Of a stretch of DNA of 64,000 bases, positions 16,131-24,468 are shown piece by piece. The stretch is from Brevibacterium antiquum. GTDB lineage: Bacteria > Actinomycetota > Actinomycetes > Actinomycetales > Brevibacteriaceae. The translations under genes were made by a program, and so were the position numbers. The notes under the pieces were generated by a model, which had not been told where the DNA came from, did no database searches, and saw only the letters and a list, made by a program, of their open reading frames with translations. Each line of letters begins with the position of its first letter. Position 1 is the first letter of the stretch. The DNA lies in NCBI RefSeq assembly GCF_016107655.1, contig NZ_JABASX010000008.1, forward strand, positions 1-64,000. The letters are read 5' to 3'.

Positions 16131-17375
16131 ATGAACGCACAGCCCGTTGCGGATCTGCCCAGTGCGATCGATCGTGCCTTGGACGGCCGCTCGATCCTCG
16201 TCCTGCCCCGTACGCGTGATGCTGCCATCACCGAGGTGGCTCCCAGTCAATGGATGGGTGTTGGCCGGGCGCCGGCGCTGGTGCTCTTCACCTCTGGTTC
16301 GACGGGCACGGCCAAGGCCGTCGCTCTGTCCGCCGAGGCGCTGACCACCTCGGCGCGGGCCACCGAACGTTCCCTGTCCGGACCCGGAGACTGGCACCTG
16401 AGCCTGCCCATCAACCACATTGCCGGCTTCCAGGTGGAGCTGCGCGCCCGGCTCGCGGGACGGGAACCGATCAGAACCACCTCGGCGACATTCACCGCAG
16501 GTTCCTTCGCCGACGAGGCCCAGCAGCTGTTCGCACAATCCGGCGAGCGACCGACCTACACTTCACTGGTGCCCACCCAACTGCACCGGATCCTTGCCGA
16601 TGACCGGGCCGCTTTCGCTGCGGCGAAGTTCGACGCCATCCTCCTCGGCGGTTCCGCGATCTCGCCGGCCCTGCTCGAACGCGCCGATGCACGAGGCCTG
16701 CACATCGTGCGGACCTACGGGATGAGTGAGACCGCAGGTGGGTGCGTGTACAACGGGACCCCCTTCGATGGTGTCGAGATCACGATCACCGAGTCCTCAA
16801 CGATCGACCTGCGCGGTCGCGTCGTGGCCGATTCCTACGTCGAGATCACTGCTGAGGGCCGCATCTGCCCCGTCGACAACCCGGGCCTGACCACCGATGA
16901 TGACGGTACACGGACCATCCACACGAGCGATCTGGGTCGGCTCGACGAAGGGGTGCTTACGGTACTCGGGCGCTCCGATGACATCATCGTCTCCGGGGGC
17001 ACGAATGTCTCGCCTCATGCCCTTGAGACCGGACTGCTGCCCACCTGGCAGCACCATGGGATCGCCGAGGTGCTCGTGACCTGGGTGCCCGATGAGGAGT
17101 GGGGCAAACTGCTCGTCGCCCTCGTCCGCATCGACGGTCAGGGGCCCGACACTGTGGCCAGCTCGATGGGCTCACCGCGTGAGTTCGCGCGGAGTCTGGG
17201 CAGACTCGACCATGGAATGCACGGGCAGCTGCTGCCTCGGCTGGTCTTTCCCGTCACTGAGATCCCCAATCGGTCGATCGGCAAACCCGACCGACAGGCT
17301 GCGGCCCGGCTTGCCGCCGAGCTTGCTGAGACCGAGAACCACAGGACTCCGCCGCCCGAATACCCTAACAAGTGA
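16131..17375 (+). CDS. menE: o-Succinylbenzoate-CoA ligase
   Basis: A 414-residue acyl-CoA synthetase, short like other actinobacterial MenE proteins. The AMP-binding P-loop FTSGSTGTAKAVALS lies near residue 60, TYGMSETAGGCVYNG is the adenine motif, DLGRLDEGVLTVLGRSDDIIVSGG is the hinge, and the C-terminal lysine region is NRSIGKPDR. It activates o-succinylbenzoate for MenB, encoded just upstream. The ATG at 16131 is preferred to an in-frame ATG inside menB because family members begin close to this point. Confidence 0.88.
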   Translation: MNAQPVADLPSAIDRALDGRSILVLPRTRDAAITEVAPSQWMGVGRAPALVLFTSGSTGTAKAVALSAEALTTSARATERSLSGPGDWHLSLPINHIAGFQVELRARLAGREPIRTTSATFTAGSFADEAQQLFAQSGERPTYTSLVPTQLHRILADDRAAFAAAKFDAILLGGSAISPALLERADARGLHIVRTYGMSETAGGCVYNGTPFDGVEITITESSTIDLRGRVVADSYVEITAEGRICPVDNPGLTTDDDGTRTIHTSDLGRLDEGVLTVLGRSDDIIVSGGTNVSPHALETGLLPTWQHHGIAEVLVTWVPDEEWGKLLVALVRIDGQGPDTVASSMGSPREFARSLGRLDHGMHGQLLPRLVFPVTEIPNRSIGKPDRQAAARLAAELAETENHRTPPPEYPNK

Positions 17376-17428
17376 ACTATCGGTAATATGAGACGGTTCC
17401 AATTTTTATGAGGAAGGTATCCCGCCCA

Positions 17429-18361
17429 ATGGCAACTGCCGCGCAGTGGATCTCCGGAGCCCGACTACGAACATTGCCGCTGGCTGTAGCCCCTGTTCTC
17501 ATCGGCACCGGCGCTGCCATCGGCTCCGTCGGCGGCTTCACCTCCTTCATCATCGGCGACTACACGCGCAACGGCCACGACCATTCGCTGTTGCAGATCT
17601 TCCTCCGAGCGGTGCTCGCCCTCCTCGTCTCCCTCTGCCTGCAGATCGGGTCGAACTTCGCCAACGACTACTCCGACGGTGTCCGCGGCACCGACGATGT
17701 CCGCGTCGGTCCCGTGCGTCTCACAGCGACGGGCCTCGCCGAGCCGAACGCGGTCAAACGTGCGGCTTTTCTGTTCTTCGGCATCGCCGGCGTCGCCGGA
17801 ATCGTGCTCATCCTCATCTCGCAGGCGTGGTGGTTCCTCATCGTCGGCGCCGCCGCTGTGGCAGCCGCCTGGTTCTATACGGGCGGCAAGAAGCCCTACG
17901 GATACATGGGGCTGGGCGAGGTCTTCGTCTTCGTCTTCTTCGGCCTGGTGGCCACGCTGGGCACGATGTGGATGCAGGTCGGCGGACTCAGCCTCAGCGG
18001 CTGGGCCGGTGCGATTGCCATCGGTTCACTCGCCTCCGCGGTGCTCATGGTCAACAACCTGCGCGACATCCCCACCGACATCGAAGCCGACAAGATCACC
18101 CTGGCTGTCCGCCTCGGCGACAACCGCTCACGGATCGCATTTGCGAGCCTCGTGCTCGTACCCTTCGCACTGCTCGTCCTGGCGATCCTCGACGGTCATC
18201 CGGCCGTAGCATTGGCCGTCCTCGCGCTGGTGCCCGCTCTCAACCCGTTGAAGACGGTGCTGCGTGGAACCACCGGCCCCGGGCTCATCCCCCCGATCAA
18301 ATCGACGGGCCTCACCGCTCTGGCCTTCGCCGCCCTGATGGGCCTGGGCTTGGCACTGTAG
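17429..18361 (+). CDS. menA: 1,4-Dihydroxy-2-naphthoate polyprenyltransferase
   Basis: A 310-residue UbiA-superfamily membrane protein with about eight to nine helices. The first Asp-rich motif NFANDYSDGVRGTD and the second NNLRDIPTDIEADK bind Mg-diphosphate and define MenA. It prenylates dihydroxynaphthoate, releasing CO2, and so joins the ring and tail branches encoded in this window. The start at 17429 is chosen because AGGAAGG lies 11 nt upstream; an in-frame ATG at 17408 would consume that site. Its stop TAG opens a 17-bp tandem duplication. Confidence 0.92.
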   Translation: MATAAQWISGARLRTLPLAVAPVLIGTGAAIGSVGGFTSFIIGDYTRNGHDHSLLQIFLRAVLALLVSLCLQIGSNFANDYSDGVRGTDDVRVGPVRLTATGLAEPNAVKRAAFLFFGIAGVAGIVLILISQAWWFLIVGAAAVAAAWFYTGGKKPYGYMGLGEVFVFVFFGLVATLGTMWMQVGGLSLSGWAGAIAIGSLASAVLMVNNLRDIPTDIEADKITLAVRLGDNRSRIAFASLVLVPFALLVLAILDGHPAVALAVLALVPALNPLKTVLRGTTGPGLIPPIKSTGLTALAFAALMGLGLAL

Positions 18362-18392
18362 CCTGGCTGGCTCAGTAGCCTGGCTGGCTCAG
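18359..18392. repeat. Perfect 17-bp tandem duplication joining the stops of menA and the DUF4229 gene
   Basis: TAGCCTGGCTGGCTCAG occurs twice with no gap. The first copy begins with the menA stop TAG; the second contains the reverse-complement stop (TCA, 18389-18391) of the convergent gene. Confidence 0.9.
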
Positions 18393-18655
18393 TTCCCTTC
18401 GTCGACGATACGGTCTTCCGCATCCTCGTCGACGCTCTTGCCCTTCGGAGCCGTTTTCCGCTTCGCAACGCGCTTCTCGATATCCTCGGCCACCTTGGCG
18501 CGCATGCCGCCCAGGAAGAGATAGCTGAGGATGGCTCCGATGACGATTGCAGCCATCGCCATCACGAGGTTGAACCCGAGGAATGGCTGCAGAATCAGCC
18601 CTACGGCGACGATGATGCCCAGACGAGCCAATGTATAGATCCAGAAGTTGCGCAT
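18389..18655 (-). CDS. DUF4229 small membrane protein
   Basis: An 88-residue protein: two membrane segments (about 8-25 and 30-48) separated by a short turn, then a basic/acidic cytoplasmic tail (KVAEDIEKRVAKRK...). This matches DUF4229, an actinobacterial family of unknown function often beside menA. The start ATG has a TAAAAT box 7 nt upstream, and the intervening AGGTGCA could also serve as a close Shine-Dalgarno. Convergent with menA. Confidence 0.7.
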   Translation of the reverse strand: MRNFWIYTLARLGIIVAVGLILQPFLGFNLVMAMAAIVIGAILSYLFLGGMRAKVAEDIEKRVAKRKTAPKGKSVDEDAEDRIVDEGN

Positions 18656-18662
18656 TGCACCT

Positions 18663-18668
18663 ATTTTA
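18663..18668 (-). promoter_or_regulatory. -10 box upstream of the DUF4229 gene
   Basis: TAAAAT on the minus strand, 7 nt before the ATG at 18653-18655. Confidence 0.4.
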
Positions 18669-18727
18669 GTCCGTCCACATCAGTGATTCATCACTGCCCG
18701 TGTGGGCGGGTGCTCAGGTTAGTGGAC

Positions 18728-18733
18728 TATCCT
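18728..18733 (+). promoter_or_regulatory. -10 box of a probable leaderless promoter for the PLDc_N gene
   Basis: TATCCT lies 6 nt before the ATG at 18740. It excludes the upstream in-frame ATG at 18683. Confidence 0.45.
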
Positions 18734-18739
18734 GGGTGC

Positions 18740-19180
18740 ATGGCTCGAATACTCATTGCCGCGATCGTCCTGGCGGCAGCGGTCACACTGTACGGACTCT
18801 TCGATTGCCTTCTGCGCGATCGTGGTCTGATCCGAGTCCTGCCCAAACCCGTGTGGGCGATCATCATTCTGCTGATCCCCGTGATCGGCTTCGTCCTCTG
18901 GTACCTCTTCGGCCGCGGGACTGAGGACAAGCCCTCAGCAGCGCCTCGTCAGCGCGGCCCCAGCGCCCCAGACGATGACGATGACTATCTGCGCAAAGTC
19001 GATCGCGACGTCAAGTTGGGAAAGCACGCTCCCGAAGCGCAGAAGCCCGAGGACAAGACCCCCGGCGCAGCAGATGACATCGGCGACGATACTTCTGCCG
19101 ATTCCGACACTCATTCCGCCGATACCGACGAACACGGTTCGGGCGGTTCCACCGGCGACGGACGCGGCCACTCGAACTGA
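18740..19180 (+). CDS. PLDc_N domain membrane protein
   Basis: A 146-residue protein. Two hydrophobic segments, MARILIAAIVLAAAVTLYGLFDC and PVWAIIILLIPVIGFVLWYLFG, flank RDRGLIRVLPK, the usual layout of the PLDc_N (phospholipase D nuclease N-terminal) domain. The domain is only a membrane anchor and does not imply nuclease activity. The C-terminal 85 residues are hydrophilic, rich in Asp, Ser and His, and probably disordered. Function unknown; the family commonly sits near men genes in actinobacteria. Confidence 0.7.
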   Translation: MARILIAAIVLAAAVTLYGLFDCLLRDRGLIRVLPKPVWAIIILLIPVIGFVLWYLFGRGTEDKPSAAPRQRGPSAPDDDDDYLRKVDRDVKLGKHAPEAQKPEDKTPGAADDIGDDTSADSDTHSADTDEHGSGGSTGDGRGHSN

Positions 19181-19553
19181 CCGCTGGCCCTCACTCTCGC
19201 CTGACCGACGCTGAGCGCTCCGCTGCGTCTCTGAATGCTCCTGCGCTGAGGCTCACACAGCTCCGTTGAGGCTCACGCAGTCTGTTGGACACTGATTGAC
19301 TGCGCACAGACCTTGGACCGCGCGAGAGGGCTCCTCTGCAGTCGATTGGAACCTCGGCGGCACACAAGAGCACAAGAGCATCGTGCAACCAGCAATAGGC
19401 TGGTGCGTAGTCCACAGACTGTGCTCGGACTGCAGAGCGTCGTCATCAGGCGCATCGCCCGGAGATCAGCCCTAGAACGTCGTGAATCAGGTGTGATCTG
19501 CCTCGGCGCTGGCTGCAACTCGGCTCAGGCTGCTGTGCAGCCCTGACCGCAGA
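19181..19553. other. 373-bp intergenic region without a supported gene
   Basis: Lies between the stops of convergent genes. Short open frames exist on both strands but lack codon bias, start signals and recognisable products. It holds a 16-bp direct repeat at 19245-19280 and otherwise nothing I can identify. Confidence 0.6.
19245..19280. repeat. 16-bp direct repeat, period 20 bp
   Basis: GCTGAGGCTCACACAG (19245-19260) and GTTGAGGCTCACGCAG (19265-19280) differ at two positions. Non-coding. Confidence 0.65.
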
Positions 19554-20561
19554 TCAGCCGAGCCCCGAGTACGAGTGAAGGCCGTTGAAGTACATGTTGA
19601 CGACGGTGAAGTTGAAGATCACCGTGGCGATGCCGATGAGGTTGAGCACTGCGACCTTTGTCGGTCCCCAACCCCGTGTGGCGCGGGCATGCAGGTACGC
19701 GGCGTAGATGACCCAGACGACGAACGTCCAGATCTCCTTCGAGTCCCAGCCCCAGTAGCGGCTCCAGGCCACCTCGGCCCAGATGGCGCCGGCGATGAGG
19801 GTGAACGTCCACGTGATGAATCCGACTGCGGCAATCGTGTAGGAGAACCGTTCCAGGTCGATGCTCGCGGGCATCCGACGCATGAACCGCAGCCACTTCG
19901 GGTTCTTGGTCTCCTGCGTGTTCTTCAGGATCTGGAACACGGCGAGGATCGCGGAGATGTAGAGCAGCGACGTCGACAGGATTGCGATGGGTACGTGGAT
20001 GGCGATCCAGTACGAGTCGAGCGCCGGGATGAGCTTCGCGGCTGGTGTGTAGAAGACCGTGATGGCCAGGCCCAAGCACAGGAGCACTCCCCCGGCCACG
20101 ATCGTTCCCAGGTAACGGATGTCCTTCTTCACATTGACGATGAGGAAGACGATGACGGTGATCACCGTGGCAGTGAGGACGTATTCCATCATGTTGCCCC
20201 ACGGCACACGCATCACCGACAGCGCCCGAGTGAGCACAGCGGCCACGTGAAGAAGGGCAGCAAGGACGAGGAGCGAGGTGCCGATCCTTGCCCCGCGCCG
20301 AGGCTTCTCCTTGCCTGATCCGGCCGAGATCTCAGCCGAAACGTCGGTCTGCGGCGGGTCGAGGAGTGCCGTGGTGGCCTTCCTGTTCGTGCGTCGCACA
20401 TTCGAGGGCTTGGCGGCACTCGTCGCACCGGCTTCAGTCTGCTTGAGTTCGCGCCCGCCGAACAGGTCGAAGGCATAGAAGATCATAGCGACGGCGTAGA
20501 CGACCATCGCCGAGATGATGAGCTGATTCGACCACATTGCGAGGTCAGTGTTGACGTCCAT
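19554..20561 (-). CDS. ccsB: Cytochrome c biogenesis protein CcsB/ResC (haem handling)
   Basis: A 335-residue multi-helix membrane protein. The tryptophan-rich block AGAIWAEVAWSRYWGWDSKEIWTFVVW near the C-terminal third, plus conserved histidines in membrane-flanking positions, identify the CcmC/CcmF/CcsA superfamily component of system II. With ResB it delivers haem across the membrane and joins it to apocytochrome c. The start at 20561 is chosen over an upstream in-frame codon because GGAGG lies 6 nt before this ATG and the protein then starts at a normal point (MDVNTDLAMWS). It follows resB after 256 bp. Confidence 0.88.
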   Translation of the reverse strand: MDVNTDLAMWSNQLIISAMVVYAVAMIFYAFDLFGGRELKQTEAGATSAAKPSNVRRTNRKATTALLDPPQTDVSAEISAGSGKEKPRRGARIGTSLLVLAALLHVAAVLTRALSVMRVPWGNMMEYVLTATVITVIVFLIVNVKKDIRYLGTIVAGGVLLCLGLAITVFYTPAAKLIPALDSYWIAIHVPIAILSTSLLYISAILAVFQILKNTQETKNPKWLRFMRRMPASIDLERFSYTIAAVGFITWTFTLIAGAIWAEVAWSRYWGWDSKEIWTFVVWVIYAAYLHARATRGWGPTKVAVLNLIGIATVIFNFTVVNMYFNGLHSYSGLG

Positions 20562-20722
20562 ACATCCTCCGCACCAGCGGTGCTCTTCCATTGCGTCGTG
20601 GGTTTTGCTGTGCTGTTGCTGTGCCAGGACAGCTGTTGCTGCGGCAGGACAGCCCTCGTCGGGGCCGACCCGCGACAATTCTACTCCGCGTAGTACCTAA
20701 AGCGAATCATTCGTCTCCCCTG

Positions 20723-20803
20723 GCGTTCCGATCTCGGGCCTCCCGACCCTGAGCGTTCCAATCTCGGGCCTCCGATCTCGAGCGCTCCGAACCGGGCCCT
20801 TCC
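20723..20803. repeat. About 2.7 copies of a 30-bp tandem repeat between resB and ccsB
   Basis: Copies start at 20723, 20753 and 20782 with GCGTTCCGATCTCGGGCCTC, GCGTTCCAATCTCGGGCCTC and a diverged GCGCTCCGAACCGGGCCC. It lies just after the resB stop in the 256-bp gap before ccsB and may influence transcription into ccsB. Confidence 0.85.
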
Positions 20804-20817
20804 GTTCGTCAGGATCG

Positions 20818-22455
20818 TCAGATCCTTTCCTCGGAATCATCGTCAGGATCATCGTCCGGTTCATCGGCGAGATCCTTCGCGAGGTCCTTCGCAGCCCGTT
20901 CGACCATCTGATCCTCACCACGGGCCAGTGCCGCAACTTCGGCCTGGCCATCCTTGATGCGCACCCACATGCGTCGACGTGGGATGAACAGGGACAGCCC
21001 CAGACCCAGCAGCACGGCGATCGCGCTGACGAGCATCAGACCCTGTGTCGGGTCCTGCGAGATGTCGACGGCGATATAGCGTTTGACCCCATCGAACGTC
21101 ACCGACCCGCCATCGGGCAGCTTCTGAGTCTCTCCCTCGGCGAGTTGGATGAGCAGAGGGTTGCCCGTGGCATCGGTCATCTCCGTCATGTTTTCGGCAT
21201 CGATCGTGTACACCGACTGCGGCGTTCCGTTGTCAAGGCCGAGGTCACCGGTGTACCCGCTCATCACGAGGTAGGGATTGCGCAGTTCGGCGAAGCTCGA
21301 GACGAGTTCGCCGTTCTCGTTCTGAGTGGCGGTCGGCAGGAATACGCCGACGAAGCCCATCTGAGTCCCAGCAGAATCGGGTACCTTGATGACGCCTTCG
21401 GAGGTGTAGCCGGGGTCTCCGCCGTCGGGGATGAACACCTGCGGCCCGGACTGCACGACCTGGCCCTTGGCGTCCTTGACCGTGACCTCCGGAGCGTAGC
21501 CGTTTCCGGTCAGGTAGACGCCCGTCCCGCCCACGCGCACGGGTTCGTTGACGCGCAGCGTGTGCTTCTCGCTCTTCCCATCAGCGGTGGCCGTGACCTT
21601 CGCATCGAAGGTCCGGGGCTGGCCGAACTGACTCCCCGGAGCCTGGTCGTCGAAGGTGGATTCGAAGCTGTCGAGTTTGAGCCGGAAATCCGGCAGGTTG
21701 TTGGCGTCGTAATAGGAGCCCGGTTCGAACGAGTCGTAGGCGACCAGGGAGTTCGTGAATGTCTCCCCCTCGACGAGGATCCGCTGGCCCTGATAGCCGA
21801 ACAGGGATCCGATCGCCATCGTCAGCGTCGCGACGAGGAGGGCGATATGGAAGACCAGGTTGCCGGTCTCGCGCAGGTAGCCTCGTTCGGCGGCCACGTG
21901 ATCGTCGTGGCGCACGGTGCGGTAGCCGAGCTTCTTCAGCCGGGCTTGGGCAGTGTCGAGGAATCCCTGGTCTGCGACTTCGCGGGATTCGGCTGATCCG
22001 GTCGCCGAGGTGAAGGATTCGTATCCGGGCATCCGACCCAACCGCCTCGGCGCCTTGGGTGGGGCCGAACGCATGGCCTTCCAATGCTGGGCCGAGCGTG
22101 GGATCACGCAGCCGATCAGCGAGATCATGAGGAGGAGGTAGATCGCGGAGAACCAGATCGAGGAGTACACGTCGAACATCTGGATCGTGTCGAGGAACTG
22201 CCCCCACGCACCGTTGGCTTCGAGGAACGTGGTGACCCGGCCCGGATCCTGAATACGCTGCGGCAGCAGGGAGCCCGGGATCGCGGCCAGGGCCAAGACG
22301 AGGAGGAGGATCAGTGCCACCCGCATCGTCGTCAGCTGACGCCACGCCCACCGGCACATGCCGATGAACCCCAGCTGGGGCTGGGTCACACCGGACTTGT
22401 GGCTGCCAACCTGCTTGCTGTTGTCAGCTTTCTTGTCAGCGGTCTTCTTCGCCAC
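20818..22455 (-). CDS. resB: Cytochrome c biogenesis protein ResB
   Basis: A 545-residue protein with a polar N-terminus, membrane helices near residues 45, 90-115, 195-215 and 475-495, and a large extracytoplasmic loop (about 225-470) with KLDSFESTFDD. LRMLTTMRVALILLLVLALAAIPGSLLPQ-type start is characteristic of ResB. It forms the haem-ligation complex with CcsB. The C-terminus is strongly acidic (Asp-rich). Start overlaps the ccdA stop by one base. Part of the resA-ccdA-resB-ccsB set. Confidence 0.9.
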   Translation of the reverse strand: MAKKTADKKADNSKQVGSHKSGVTQPQLGFIGMCRWAWRQLTTMRVALILLLVLALAAIPGSLLPQRIQDPGRVTTFLEANGAWGQFLDTIQMFDVYSSIWFSAIYLLLMISLIGCVIPRSAQHWKAMRSAPPKAPRRLGRMPGYESFTSATGSAESREVADQGFLDTAQARLKKLGYRTVRHDDHVAAERGYLRETGNLVFHIALLVATLTMAIGSLFGYQGQRILVEGETFTNSLVAYDSFEPGSYYDANNLPDFRLKLDSFESTFDDQAPGSQFGQPRTFDAKVTATADGKSEKHTLRVNEPVRVGGTGVYLTGNGYAPEVTVKDAKGQVVQSGPQVFIPDGGDPGYTSEGVIKVPDSAGTQMGFVGVFLPTATQNENGELVSSFAELRNPYLVMSGYTGDLGLDNGTPQSVYTIDAENMTEMTDATGNPLLIQLAEGETQKLPDGGSVTFDGVKRYIAVDISQDPTQGLMLVSAIAVLLGLGLSLFIPRRRMWVRIKDGQAEVAALARGEDQMVERAAKDLAKDLADEPDDDPDDDSEERI

Positions 22456-23219
22456 TAGATCACCACTTCGAAATCATAGATCAGACCCTGCAGAGAGGTC
22501 ATCCACGCGTTCCACAGTCCCGAGGCCATGAGAACGCCCAACACGATGAGCATGATGCCCCCGGCACGGACGATCGCCGTCTGGTGCCTGCGCACCCAGG
22601 TCAGGCGGCCTGCACCCTTGTGGATCGCCACCGCCAGGAGAATGAAGGGAATGCCCAGTCCCAGGCAGTAGACGAACGCCAACAGTGCGCCGCGCCAGAT
22701 CGTTCCATCGCCGCCGAAGCTGACCGACATCGACAGTACTGCCGACAGTGTCGGGCCCACGCATGGGGCCCAGCCGAGGGCGAAGGTCGCGCCGAGCACG
22801 GGCGCGCCCCAGAGCCCTGCCTGAGGACGAGCCCGGATCCGGTGCTCGGTCTGGAGCAGGCCGAAGCCGCCCATGAACACGAAGCCGGCGATGATGACAA
22901 CGACGCCGAGGATCCGGATGAGCAGTCCCTGCCACTGTGAGAACAGTGCGCCCAGGGCCGAGAATCCCGTCCCCAGCAGGACGAAGACGACGGTGAACCC
23001 GAGAACGAACAGTGCGATCCCGACAACGACCCGCCAGGTCTCCTTGTCCTTGAGGGAGGACCCGCTCAGCCCGGTGACATAGCCGACATAGCCCGGGACC
23101 AGCGGCAGCACGCAGGGTGAGGCGAAGGAGACGAGTCCGGCCAGTGCGGCCGCGCCGGTGGCCAGAAGCAGCGGCCCGTCGAGAACCGTCTGGGCGAAGT
23201 CCGCCCCGATTCCACTCAC
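22455..23219 (-). CDS. ccdA: Thiol-disulfide membrane transporter CcdA
   Basis: A 254-residue protein with six predicted membrane helices. Both reactive cysteines are present: SPCVLPLVPGYVGYVTG in the first helix and GWAPCVGPTLSAV in the fourth. It passes reducing equivalents from cytoplasmic thioredoxin to the extracytoplasmic ResA, keeping the CxxCH haem sites of apocytochrome c reduced. Start overlaps the resA stop by four bases, indicating coupled translation. Confidence 0.92.
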   Translation of the reverse strand: MSGIGADFAQTVLDGPLLLATGAAALAGLVSFASPCVLPLVPGYVGYVTGLSGSSLKDKETWRVVVGIALFVLGFTVVFVLLGTGFSALGALFSQWQGLLIRILGVVVIIAGFVFMGGFGLLQTEHRIRARPQAGLWGAPVLGATFALGWAPCVGPTLSAVLSMSVSFGGDGTIWRGALLAFVYCLGLGIPFILLAVAIHKGAGRLTWVRRHQTAIVRAGGIMLIVLGVLMASGLWNAWMTSLQGLIYDFEVVI

Positions 23220-23830
23220 TCCGCCTGCACGTCCTCGATGAGTCCTTTGAGCGTCGACTCATCGACCTCGCCGACGACTCGAGCTGCGGCGCGACCCTTC
23301 GCGTCGAGGACGACTGTGGAGGGTGTGGCCTGCGGCGGGAGGACACCCGAGAGCAGAGCCACCATGTCGCCGTTGGTGTCGAGCATGTTCGCATAGGGAA
23401 TCTGGTAGTTCGAGATGAACGCGTTGGCTGCGGCATCCTGGTCGCGGACATTGACGCCGAGGAACTGGACCTCGTCACCGAATTCCTCGGCCAGGGACTT
23501 CAGCGCCGGGGCTTCCTTCCGGCACGGTGGGCAGGCCGCGTACCAGAGGTTGATGACGACCGGGGTGGGCCGGAGGTCGGCCAGTGACATCGACTTCCCG
23601 TCGAGTGTCTCGAAGTTCAGCTCCAAAGGCTCCCCGCGTTTGTCCTTGGCCACCTGGGACACGACACCGGAGCCGGACACATATCCCTGATCGGATCCGG
23701 CCTGATCGGCCAGTTCGTCATTCTCACTGCACGCGCTGAGAACCACAGCGGTGCCGGCGACCAGTCCGGCCAGGAGGGTGCGACGGTTCATCGGATTCGG
23801 GCGGTTGAACGGATTGGGGCGGGCATTCAT
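23216..23830 (-). CDS. resA: Extracytoplasmic thioredoxin-like protein ResA/TlpA
   Basis: A 204-residue lipoprotein: NRRTLLAGLVAGTAVVLSAC gives a signal peptide with lipobox cysteine 34. The thioredoxin fold has the active site CPPC (Cys100 and Cys103) in NLWYAACPPCRKEAP, and the cis-Pro region follows TPSTVVLD. It reduces apocytochrome c and is re-reduced by CcdA. The ATG at 23830 overlaps the stop of the phosphatase gene. The second ATG (Met14) lies in a duplicated 18-bp unit and would give a more usual signal peptide, so the true start is uncertain by 13 codons. Confidence 0.88.
   Translation of the reverse strand: MNARPNPFNRPNPMNRRTLLAGLVAGTAVVLSACSENDELADQAGSDQGYVSGSGVVSQVAKDKRGEPLELNFETLDGKSMSLADLRPTPVVINLWYAACPPCRKEAPALKSLAEEFGDEVQFLGVNVRDQDAAANAFISNYQIPYANMLDTNGDMVALLSGVLPPQATPSTVVLDAKGRAAARVVGEVDESTLKGLIEDVQAE
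23786..23821. repeat. 18-bp tandem duplication at the 5' end of resA
   Basis: GTTCATCGGATTCGGGCG is followed directly by GTTGAACGGATTGGGGCG. In the resA frame this gives two RPNP-(F/M)-N units, one of which contains the alternative start codon Met14. Confidence 0.75.
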
Positions 23831-24468
23831 GCTCCCGCCACCGCTTGCCCAGGCTGCAGATCTGCACAGATGCTCTCGTAACTCACGGATACAAGTGTGG
23901 ACGATTCGAATGTGAAACTGGTGATAGATGCCAGGTCACACTCCCTGCGTCGGGGGTCGTGGACGAGTGAACGCTGCTCCCCCGCCCGGCGTGTCATCCA
24001 GATCGGAAGCTGATGGGAGACGATGATTCCCTCGGCCTCGGGGTCGTGCTTGGCGAGCTTTGTGCGCAGGCTGGCCATGGCCGCCTGCATCCGCAGAACG
24101 ATCTGCCTGTAGGGCTCACCCCAGGACGGTGTCAGCGGGTTGTACAGCCGCAGCAGATTGCGCGGTTCGGCCAACCTGCGACCGTTGACCTTCTGACCCT
24201 CGAAGGAGTTCGCGGCTTCGATCACGCGGTCATCGGTGAAGACCGGCAGCTCGAGTCGCTGCCGCAGCGGGGTGATCGTCTGCTGCGCCCGCAGCAGCGG
24301 GGAGCACACGAGCTCGACCGGGGGCGCCGAGGCTGCGGCGAAGTGCTCGCCGACCCGTCGGGCCATCTCATGGCCGCGTTCGGTCAGACCGAAGTTCGGC
24401 AGCCGTCCGTAGAGGATGCCCTCCGGATTGTCGACCTCCCCGTGCCTGACCAGGTGGATCGTCGTCAT
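23827..24468 (-). CDS. Histidine phosphatase (phosphoglycerate-mutase-like)
   Basis: A 213-residue protein with the phospho-acceptor motif LVRHGEVDNP (His9) and the later VSHQLPIW catalytic His; SPLLRAQQT completes the family pattern. Its substrate is unknown; relatives beside hemL and resA are conserved in actinobacteria (Rv0525 type). Start and stop overlap hemL and resA by one and four bases, so it is firmly inside the haem / cytochrome transcript. Confidence 0.85.
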   Translation of the reverse strand: MTTIHLVRHGEVDNPEGILYGRLPNFGLTERGHEMARRVGEHFAAASAPPVELVCSPLLRAQQTITPLRQRLELPVFTDDRVIEAANSFEGQKVNGRRLAEPRNLLRLYNPLTPSWGEPYRQIVLRMQAAMASLRTKLAKHDPEAEGIIVSHQLPIWMTRRAGEQRSLVHDPRRRECDLASITSFTFESSTLVSVSYESICADLQPGQAVAGA

